The position numbers and the translations under genes were made by a program. Below are positions 6,444 to 11,779 of a DNA stretch of 11,779 nucleotides, piece by piece. How positions within the stretch are numbered: position 1 is the stretch's first letter; each line of letters opens with the position of its first letter. The notes under the pieces are model-generated. The model saw only the letters and a list, made by a program, of their open reading frames with translations, searched no databases and was not told the DNA's origin. Source of the DNA: an uncultured bacterium (GTDB lineage: Bacteria; Planctomycetota; Uabimicrobiia; Uabimicrobiales; JABWCH01); the NCBI GenBank assembly GCA_938003875.1, contig CALKWO010000210.1, positions 1 to 11,779 on the forward strand, read 5' to 3'.

Positions 6444-6893
6444 ATGGAAAACAGATTTTTTAAATTATCAATAATTTTAATTATTTTATTTATTTTTAGT
6501 ATAAACTTACTAGCGGATTGGGATCACCATTGGAGACGTAGCCATTCCAATGCAGATGATCCTGATTTCGACATTTTCATGATTACCTTAGTCACAATTG
6601 CACTTACAACTATTTTGAATTCATTGATTATAGCTCCTATCTCAATCATTGTTCTTGGAAAATTTTGGATTTCATCATGGATAATATCCACTATTTCAGC
6701 ATTAGTATATTTATTTAGATTTTTCCAAACAGGATACTCTCCTGCCTGTAAAGACGTTACATTTCATAGAACATCTGAACTATTATTATTGATATTATCA
6801 ATAGGATTACAATTATTAATATTACTCATTATAACACTAGTTATTAGGGCGTATCGCCATCTAAAAAAAAGGGCAGAACAAACAACACAATAA
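6444..6893 (+). CDS. Multi-pass membrane protein of unknown function
   Basis: From ATG 6444 this is 149 residues: a signal-like or anchor segment (about 8-23, KLSIILIILFIFSINLLA), a charged loop rich in H, W, D and R (24-42), then hydrophobic segments at about 43-72, 76-93 and 111-135, and a basic tail (RAYRHLKKRAEQ). I chose this ATG because a hydrophobic segment then follows a short basic start. An in-frame ATG at 6387 adds 19 residues with a CVAC motif, and neither ATG has a good ribosome binding site. The positive-inside pattern fits an inner-membrane protein. I recognise no family. The LEA-repeat gene starts 71 bases downstream on the same strand, so the two may be co-transcribed. Confidence 0.65.
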   Translation: MENRFFKLSIILIILFIFSINLLADWDHHWRRSHSNADDPDFDIFMITLVTIALTTILNSLIIAPISIIVLGKFWISSWIISTISALVYLFRFFQTGYSPACKDVTFHRTSELLLLILSIGLQLLILLIITLVIRAYRHLKKRAEQTTQ

Positions 6894-6964
6894 CAAGATC
6901 TTGCCTTTTGGTTTCATTTTGTTCAAGATAGAAAAAATATAAGAATAGATTAAAGAGGGAAAAG

Positions 6965-8542
6965 ATGAAAAAAAAATTGGCGGTATTCATAGCCTTAATA
7001 TTTCTTGTAATCGGAGGCAGTATAGGTTGGTTAGCAGCCAACTGGAAAATGCCACAGCTTACGGTGCAAAAGATTTCCATTGCATTTCCTTCTGAAGGAA
7101 CTGCTCAAATCATTGCAAAAATGGAAATTCAAAATTTGGGGAAAATACCTATCTCCTATTTCAAAGCTGACTATATTGTAAAGTCAAAGGAACAGCAAAT
7201 CATCCAAGGCGAAATAAACTTAGAGGGAAAAGTGGAAGCAAATCAAAAAGGCAACCTAGAGTTGCCTCTATTTTTTTCCATTGACGAGATAATGAAGTTA
7301 CGCCAAGAAGATAAGATACATCTAAACATAATGGGCAATCTTTATCTTGATCTAAAAATTATCAAAGCCAAAGTACCTTTCACTATACAACGAGAAATCC
7401 AACGCCAGGAAAGTGGCATGAATTGCAAAGTGGTTTCTCTGGAAATTCACCAGAATAATGACAAAATGGAGGTGGTTTCTTGCCTTCAAATTCAGGCTGC
7501 CTTTCTAAAAAAGGTAAATAACCTACAAGCTACGTACAAATTGGAACTAGCAGGCAATAGTATTGCCGAAGGCAACGCATATCTCAAAAAAACAGAAAGT
7601 CAAAATCCGACATCAACCATGTTAAGCATTGATGTAGATACGAATCTATTACGTAAAATCAAGGAGGAGCATACAGGGAAAACAGTGACGGTGTCTTTAA
7701 CAGGCAATTTAGAATTGATGTTAGAGGGGCAAAAACAAAGATTTCCATTCTCCTTGAACAAAGACATCCTTCTTCAAGGTCGTCCTTTTGCAGTGGAAGT
7801 CAAGGGGATTCGCTTTACCAACATTTCGCCAGGCAGAGTGTCTCTTGTTTTAGATCTTGGAGTTACCAGCAAATTTGCCAAAGAAATTGCCGATCTCAGG
7901 TCTCACTACAAAATTTACGCTTCCCAAAAACAAATCATGGAAGGCGATTTACAGCTCCCTAAGCTAGAGGCTTTCGGTACAAAAAAGGCGGAACTTCCTT
8001 TAACAATAGACATTGCGACTTTAAAAAAAATTAAAGCCGCCAATATAGACAAGAAAACTCCCATTTCTATAGAAGGGAATGTTTCTGCTAGAGTAAATGA
8101 AAAATATATGGAAATTCCCTTTTCTATCACAAAAGAAATTGTTTTGAAGGAAAAACCTTTCCTCCTGAAAGTCAATAAAATCCGTATCCAAAAATTTCGA
8201 CTCAAAGGAAGTACCTATGCCATTACTGTGGCCGTGACCAACCAAACCGATTTTTCTATTAAAGACTTGAGTATAGAAGGGGAAATTGTCATTTCCGATA
8301 AAGTGACTGCCAAAGTTACAGACAAAAATCTTACTTTTTTGCCTAACCAAACAGCCCTTTTGCATTTAGAAATGACAGGAAAACGCACAGGTATCTTACA
8401 ACTTTTGGGAAAATTAGCTCTGCAGAAACTCACCAAAACCAATACACAGTGGCAAGTTCAAGGAAAAACGGAAGAAGGCATAAATATAACCACCGAAAGT
8501 ACACAAGAGGAAACAGTGGCAATAGAAGAAAATAATGAATAA
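6965..8542 (+). CDS. Membrane-anchored protein with four LEA14/WHy-like repeats
   Basis: 525 residues. The N-terminus is a basic, hydrophobic signal or anchor (residues 1-25, KKKLAVFIALIFLVIGGSIG) with no lipobox. The rest looks like four copies of a beta-rich domain of about 115-125 residues, at about 31-145, 151-272, 273-396 and 397-505. Each opens like VxVxxIxI and contains an N-rich or T-rich strand, an 'LPLxIDI' or 'FSIDEI' turn, a helix such as LKKIKxxN and an 'IxGNLxLxL / IPFSITKEI' ending. This matches the LEA_2 / water-stress-and-hypersensitive-response (WHy) fold known from plant LEA14 and some bacterial secreted proteins, which is linked to desiccation or envelope stress. GAGGGA just before the ATG supports the start. 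It probably sits in the periplasm or on the outer face of the membrane. The tail is acidic (EETVAIEENNE). Confidence 0.82.
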   Translation: MKKKLAVFIALIFLVIGGSIGWLAANWKMPQLTVQKISIAFPSEGTAQIIAKMEIQNLGKIPISYFKADYIVKSKEQQIIQGEINLEGKVEANQKGNLELPLFFSIDEIMKLRQEDKIHLNIMGNLYLDLKIIKAKVPFTIQREIQRQESGMNCKVVSLEIHQNNDKMEVVSCLQIQAAFLKKVNNLQATYKLELAGNSIAEGNAYLKKTESQNPTSTMLSIDVDTNLLRKIKEEHTGKTVTVSLTGNLELMLEGQKQRFPFSLNKDILLQGRPFAVEVKGIRFTNISPGRVSLVLDLGVTSKFAKEIADLRSHYKIYASQKQIMEGDLQLPKLEAFGTKKAELPLTIDIATLKKIKAANIDKKTPISIEGNVSARVNEKYMEIPFSITKEIVLKEKPFLLKVNKIRIQKFRLKGSTYAITVAVTNQTDFSIKDLSIEGEIVISDKVTAKVTDKNLTFLPNQTALLHLEMTGKRTGILQLLGKLALQKLTKTNTQWQVQGKTEEGINITTESTQEETVAIEENNE

Positions 8543-8570
8543 AAAAAAATCACCCTGTTCGATTTTTTTT
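8542..8570 (+). terminator. Probable terminator after the LEA-repeat gene
   Basis: Arms AAAAAAAATC (8542-8551) and GATTTTTTTT (8561-8570) with a 9-base loop follow the stop codon directly and end in eight T's. The stem is almost all A-U, so it is weak. It could help stop the plus-strand transcript, and by symmetry also minus-strand readthrough from the right. Confidence 0.5.
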
Positions 8571-8575
8571 CTTTG

Positions 8576-8610
8576 TTGCTCGTTGTGAATCTTTAATTCA
8601 TAGCGAGCAA
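8576..8610. repeat. Hairpin between convergent genes
   Basis: Arms 8576-8589 and 8597-8610 pair over 14 positions in the plus-strand RNA (two G-U pairs) around a 7-base loop. No U-run follows on either side. It may add to transcription stop between the convergent LEA-repeat and 186-residue genes, or be a small intergenic repeat. Confidence 0.5.
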
Positions 8611-8617
8611 AGACATT

Positions 8618-8649
8618 ATGCTGAGTAGTTTTTATGCTGGGTAGTTTTG
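8618..8649. repeat. Tandem 16-base repeat
   Basis: Two adjacent 16-base units, ATGCTGAGTAGTTTTT and ATGCTGGGTAGTTTTG, differ at two positions. It is a short local duplication in the gap between convergent genes, with no visible function. Confidence 0.6.
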
Positions 8650-8736
8650 TGGGACGCTAGTTTTTTCTTAACAAGAGATACCTTAATTTTATGGCTTTTC
8701 CACTGCAATTTCAATGTTGTTGAGAAAACCCCAATG

Positions 8737-9297
8737 TTATTTAGTGTGTTGAAGGCTAATCTTTTTTATTTTTATTTCCAGCCCTTTTTGAAGAAGATTT
8801 TCATATAAATGTAATTTTTCTTTAGATAATTCTAGAAAAGCTCTTTTAAAAGCACTTGCTATATCTTTACACAGTTCTATAGATATTTGATCGTTTTTTT
8901 GTATAGCCACAATATATTTTTCCTGCAATGTTTTTGGAAACATAGAAAATATTTCTAATTCGAGTTCTGCCATTTGGTTTTGGTCCGATGGAGACAATTC
9001 TCCAAAAGCTTCATTCACTAGCTCGGCTCCAATCATTATTCCGCTTTTCCCTGCTTTTCCAGCCGACAAAATATCATTTCTTCTAATCACCCAGTAATCA
9101 ACAAGAAGTTGCCTGCTTCTTTCACTAAAGTAAGGATAAATCTGTTGGAATATTTCTGCAATCTGTTGTCTGCCAAACTCTCTTTCCCTTTTTGCTCTAG
9201 CACCTGACCAAGTCAACCCGAAGTGATAATCTATAATAAAAAATATCGCAACACCGCACAGCCCTGCTACGACCTTTCTGAAGGTATCTTTGTCCAT
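8737..9297 (-). CDS. Single-pass membrane protein of unknown function
   Basis: 186 residues. One hydrophobic segment near the N-terminus (about 9-29, VVAGLCGVAIFFIIDYHFGL) follows MDKDTFRK. The rest is a mostly helical, charged soluble domain (ARAKREREFGRQQIAEIF; later KRAFLELSKEKLHLYENLL) with a lysine-rich end. The short basic start suggests the large domain is outside the cytoplasm or in the periplasm if the segment acts as an uncleaved anchor. AGGAG with a good spacer supports the ATG. It is the last gene of the minus-strand cluster after the ATPase, TOPRIM-like and MntA/HepT genes, 40 bases beyond the HepT remnant. I recognise no family. Sharing the upstream transcript is plausible. Confidence 0.7.
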   Translation of the reverse strand: MDKDTFRKVVAGLCGVAIFFIIDYHFGLTWSGARAKREREFGRQQIAEIFQQIYPYFSERSRQLLVDYWVIRRNDILSAGKAGKSGIMIGAELVNEAFGELSPSDQNQMAELELEIFSMFPKTLQEKYIVAIQKNDQISIELCKDIASAFKRAFLELSKEKLHLYENLLQKGLEIKIKKISLQHTK

Positions 9298-9337
9298 TTT
9301 TTTCTCCTAAGAGTAAACAAAATATTCTTATCACAGC

Positions 9338-9391
9338 TTATTTAGAATATTCGAAAATATCTTCTAAAAAATGACGTGGTGTTCTTTTCAC
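9338..9391 (-). pseudogene. hepT: HepT (HEPN toxin) N-terminal remnant
   Basis: From GTG 9391-9389, which overlaps the TGA of the MntA frame (GTGA), a short frame reads VKRTPRHFLEDIFEYSK and stops at TAA 9338-9340. K-R-[DT]-P-R-x-F-L-E-D-I is the usual start of HepT-type HEPN proteins (DUF86). The normal protein is about 110-140 residues and has an R-x4-6-H RNase motif in its C-terminal half, all missing here. What follows is a short gap and an unrelated membrane-protein gene, so the toxin has been deleted and only its first 17 codons remain. Confidence 0.72.
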
Positions 9392-9685
9392 AGATAAATA
9401 GCCTCTTGTAAAATAAATGTTTTTAAAGCAGGTTTTATGCCATTTTTAGAAACCAAATACTTTTTTTCCTAGAATATCGCTTAAAAGATTTTCTAATTTT
9501 AAAAATTTTATAATAGAAAATCTTTTGTTTTTATCATAATCAATAACAATATCTACATCACTATGATCTGTTTCTTCCCCACGAACATAAGATCCGAAGA
9601 TTCCTATTTCTGTAATCGCAAATTCATTCTGTAATTTAGGCTTGATTTTTTGAATTTTTTCTATAATCTCATTGAGCTTCTTCAT
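9388..9685 (-). pseudogene. mntA: MntA-type nucleotidyltransferase antitoxin, frameshifted
   Basis: The first frame (stop at 9446) gives 79 residues with an intact MNT signature: GSYVRGEETDHSDVD (31-45, G-S-x10-D-x-D) and a third acid in IVIDYD. In the HEPN/MNT toxin-antitoxin family this enzyme adenylylates the HepT toxin. The protein ends abruptly after LGKKVFGF. In another frame the DNA continues as LVSKNGIKPALK then FILQEAIYL, ending at TGA 9388-9390, which is the expected MntA C-terminus (usual text VDLV...K..LKP...I..EA.Y). The switch is at the A7 run of GGAAAAAAAGTATTTGG: loss of 'GA' from GTAGATTTG, or one extra A, explains it. Restored length is 98-99 residues, normal for the family. 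GGAG before the ATG supports the start. The gene lies 61 bases after the TOPRIM-like gene and overlaps the HepT remnant. Confidence 0.8.
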
Positions 9686-9746
9686 GTTTTTTTCTCCATC
9701 CTGGTTGGCAAATATTATGCTATCATTTCTAAAAATCTCATTTTTT

Positions 9747-10466
9747 TTAGAAATTTTCCAATTCTTCCAAAAACAGAAAAAAGCTGGCTATTTTTTTCTG
9801 CTGCTTTACATCCAGGCATAAATAATCATAGCGAAGAGATTCTGCTATTTGATAGATGTCTTTTTCTCGTTTTCTGTAATGTCTGCCAGCCAAATCATAT
9901 ATTTTTTCAAGCACATTGGCAGGATGGTCATACACAATCTCTGGATCATTCTGCAAAAGATCATATTGCAGATATGTCTGGATATAATTTGCTGTTAGTT
10001 TTGTATCTATGTTTTCAAACAAATTCGGATCCGCCAAAAACCAGGATTCTATTTCCATGATTGCTAAGAGAACTCTGATTTTGCAAGTTTTTAGCGGAAG
10101 GGCTTGTTTAGCAATGACTTTTTCCATTGTATCCAGCAGCCTTTTCTCATCTTGTCTCTTTTGAGGATAAAGGTCTCGAAGTCCAAGAATTTTACTAAAC
10201 CCTTTATTTTTCATATTTCCATAATTGTCCAGCATATCGCTCAAAAGTTTACTGTTCCCAATATCATCAGGCTCTCCGCCTATATCCACAATCAAAAAAT
10301 AGTGAGGACAGCCCGTTGTTGATGCCTTGAGCTGAACAAAACGTTTTGCTCCTCGGATTTTTTCAGAAATGATTTCTACCTTATCATATCCATAAAGCGC
10401 ATATAGAAGTTTTTTTACAAAAATTTGCTCTGTCTGGCCTTCGACAAAAATGGCTACTTTCCTCAT
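9747..10466 (-). CDS. TOPRIM-like protein (DUF4276/DUF4435-type) partnered with the ATPase
   Basis: 239 residues. It starts MRKVAIFVEGQTEQIFVKKLL: a beta strand, then VEG with the acid E9 typical of TOPRIM domains (first glutamate). LIVDIGGEPDD (59-68) supplies the acidic patch, GLRDLYP (95-101) a second acid, and IMEIESWFLAD (136-146) the conserved E/W helix seen in this family. The rest is helical, with a charged C-terminus. Such proteins form the nuclease-like partner of an ABC-type ATPase in PARIS (AriB) and related OLD-family systems, where they cut nucleic acid when activated. The ATG is four bases past the ATPase stop, with AAAGGA inside the end of the ATPase gene, so translation is probably coupled. 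The catalytic role is inferred from motifs. Confidence 0.82.
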   Translation of the reverse strand: MRKVAIFVEGQTEQIFVKKLLYALYGYDKVEIISEKIRGAKRFVQLKASTTGCPHYFLIVDIGGEPDDIGNSKLLSDMLDNYGNMKNKGFSKILGLRDLYPQKRQDEKRLLDTMEKVIAKQALPLKTCKIRVLLAIMEIESWFLADPNLFENIDTKLTANYIQTYLQYDLLQNDPEIVYDHPANVLEKIYDLAGRHYRKREKDIYQIAESLRYDYLCLDVKQQKKIASFFLFLEELENF

Positions 10467-10470
10467 GAAT

Positions 10471-11613
10471 CTATCCTTTAAAATACTCGGAGGCTAAAAA
10501 ATCAAAATTATTTAAGCCTGTAAATTCGAATTCTTCAAACATTTCTGGAGAATTTTTTTTACTGAAAATATTCATACCTCCAGGAATTCGATCAATCAGT
10601 AACCAGTAATCTAGGGGAATAGCATTCATGACAAAACGGTCATTGGAAGTCATAAAAATCTGTACAGGAGAAGAATTATCTTTAGAAAAAAATTTTTTAA
10701 AAATAAGCTTTATCAGCCTGGAAGAACGTTCAAAATCCAGGCCTTCGCCAATATCGTCTATTAAAATACAACTTTGTGCTGATGAGGAAAACTGCAAATA
10801 GTTGAGATGAATAATCAGTGCAAGCGCACGAAACATACCCTGTGATATTTCCCTTTGTGGTATTTTGTATTCCAAATCTTCTTCTTGTATATGAAAAGCA
10901 TATAAAGATGCAGGAGGTGCCTGGATTTTTCCAACAGATTCAATAGTAATCTCTTTTAGATTATAGTTGAGAAATTGCATATCCTTCTTTATTTCCTCAA
11001 AAAATCTATATCCCCATTGTTTTATTGCATCATTATATAAAGCGATGATTTTGTCTGGATCTTTATCGAAATCTTCTTCTCTAGTTTCTGTTCCTGTTGA
11101 AGTTACGATAATAGCCATAGTATTTCGGCCAAAATCGGTTGCAAAGCGGTATGTCCTTAAAAAACTGCTCCATTGAGACAAGGCAGATAAGAAAGGATGC
11201 TGGATGGAATCGCATTTTTTTACGGCAGCCAGTTCACGGGTTTCTATCTGGAATTCTATTTTTTGCTGAAGCTTTTCTGCCCATATTGTACCTTTACCAG
11301 AAGAATCTCTTTCTAAACGTATCTGCTCATTTTCTATAAAAGTTTCTTTTAAAACTTGATAGTTTTCTATGGAAAGGGAATATTGGATTTCCGTTTTCTG
11401 GTCTTTTTGGAATACTATTTCCCAATTTCCTGAGCCGATTCTACGTCCAGATAGTAGACCACCCAGATTGTTTATTGTATTGACAATTCTCGTCTTGCCA
11501 CTAGCATTCATTCCTACGATTAAATTCAATTCAGGATGAAACAGGCATTGTTCTATTTTCCACATTTGCGGTTTATTTGAATGCTGCCAATAAGTATATT
11601 TTTTGATTATCAT
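10471..11613 (-). CDS. ABC/AAA_21-type ATPase, first gene of a likely defence operon
   Basis: 380 residues. Walker A is GMNASGKT (34-41). The ABC-signature-like motif is ISQGMFRA (256-263). Walker B with D-loop is CILIDDIGEGLD (282-293), where Asp replaces the usual second Glu (D286-D287) and the final His of the related 'DEIExGLH' pattern is Asp. The switch position is TSND (322-325) instead of a histidine. The region between (about 80-250) is a charged insert without a long coiled coil. This is the layout of AAA_15/AAA_21 ATPases of OLD, PARIS (AriA) and Septu-like systems, which work as nucleotide-gated sensors with a nuclease partner. AGGAT seven bases before the ATG fits. It is co-transcribed with the TOPRIM-like gene. 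A PARIS-like defence role is inferred; PARIS itself is not proven, since the partner family assignment is by motif only. Confidence 0.87.
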   Translation of the reverse strand: MIIKKYTYWQHSNKPQMWKIEQCLFHPELNLIVGMNASGKTRIVNTINNLGGLLSGRRIGSGNWEIVFQKDQKTEIQYSLSIENYQVLKETFIENEQIRLERDSSGKGTIWAEKLQQKIEFQIETRELAAVKKCDSIQHPFLSALSQWSSFLRTYRFATDFGRNTMAIIVTSTGTETREEDFDKDPDKIIALYNDAIKQWGYRFFEEIKKDMQFLNYNLKEITIESVGKIQAPPASLYAFHIQEEDLEYKIPQREISQGMFRALALIIHLNYLQFSSSAQSCILIDDIGEGLDFERSSRLIKLIFKKFFSKDNSSPVQIFMTSNDRFVMNAIPLDYWLLIDRIPGGMNIFSKKNSPEMFEEFEFTGLNNFDFLASEYFKG

Positions 11614-11618
11614 CGGGA

Positions 11619-11638
11619 AATCCTAAAAAAACAGGATT
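11619..11638 (-). promoter_or_regulatory. Leader hairpin covering the ATPase ribosome binding site
   Basis: In the minus-strand RNA, AATCCT (11638-11633) can pair with AGGATT (11624-11619) around an 8-base loop. AGGA (11624-11621) is the ribosome binding site of the ATPase gene, seven bases before the ATG, so the hairpin would hide it. The stem is only 6 bp, so the effect is uncertain. Confidence 0.4.
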
Positions 11639-11683
11639 AAACATTCTCGTGTACCTTCTATTCCGATTTTGATATTTCTCCCA

Positions 11684-11711
11684 ATTATAATAAATTCTAC
11701 GACCTGATCAA
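11684..11711 (-). promoter_or_regulatory. Sigma70-type promoter of the ATPase/TOPRIM operon
   Basis: On the minus strand TTGATC (11711-11706) and a perfect TATAAT (11689-11684) are separated by 16 bases. The -35 matches TTGACA at four positions. The expected start site is near 11677, which gives a leader of about 65 bases containing the hairpin over the ribosome binding site. The sequence beyond, to the right edge, shows no gene. Confidence 0.6.
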
Positions 11712-11779
11712 TATTTTATTTTTTTCCTACATTCCGCTGCTTCTAGGAAGGGAATTTTGAATTTTCCATTTTACGGGCG

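Noticed and set aside
7915..8442. Minus-strand open frames opposite the LEA-repeat gene
   Set aside because: They overlap a plus-strand gene with a good ribosome binding site and repeat structure; these are antisense shadows.
9725..9754. ATTTCTA / TAGAAAT inverted repeat after the TOPRIM-like gene as a terminator
   Set aside because: Only a 7-bp A-U stem with a 16-base loop and no following U-run; likely chance in A/T-rich DNA, and the MntA gene may be on the same transcript.
9650..10322. Plus-strand open frames opposite the TOPRIM-like gene
   Set aside because: No ribosome binding sites or recognisable domains, and fully covered by the minus-strand gene with TOPRIM motifs.
1..11779. CRISPR array, tRNA, rRNA or complete insertion sequence
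   Set aside because: No regularly spaced repeats, no tRNA-like cloverleaf or rRNA signature, and no transposase was recognised on either strand.

Overview
The window is AT-rich bacterial DNA (about one third G+C by eye). It uses the standard bacterial code and many genes have clear AGGAG-type ribosome binding sites. Nothing in it fixes the phylum. It looks like an accessory region: the recognisable genes belong to conflict or stress families (dynamin-like GTPase, KAP NTPase, ABC-type ATPase plus TOPRIM-like protein, MntA/HepT, phage antirepressor), and several are broken.

Left part (1-2984): a dynamin-like GTPase on the plus strand, whose reading frame is open to the window edge without an ATG or GTG, meets a minus-strand pair head-on. 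That pair is a glycine-zipper protein and a small two-helix membrane protein, closed by a strong Rho-independent terminator. The gap between them holds a 60-base inverted repeat.

Middle-left (2964-5882), minus strand: a soluble KAP-type P-loop NTPase and a small basic protein in tandem. Next come two operator-like TTGATA palindromes about three helical turns apart, then a decayed Bro-N-type phage antirepressor with a near-perfect ribosome binding site, an in-frame TAA and a frameshift.

Middle (5883-8736), plus strand: a roughly 560-base stretch with two start-less open fragments (one lipoprotein-like), then a small multi-pass membrane protein, then a membrane-anchored protein made of four LEA14/WHy-like repeats.

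Right part (8737-11779), minus strand: a promoter with a TATAAT box drives an ABC/AAA_21-type ATPase, which is followed after 4 bases by a TOPRIM-like protein. This resembles the two-gene layout of PARIS and split OLD-family defence systems. Downstream lie a frameshifted MntA antitoxin, a 17-codon HepT remnant that still overlaps the MntA stop, and a single-pass membrane protein of unknown function.

Best lead: the ATPase/TOPRIM pair with its decayed MntA-HepT tail. The degraded antirepressor next to the KAP gene and the GTPase opposite a glycine-zipper operon are also worth following. All defence roles are inferred from family and context.
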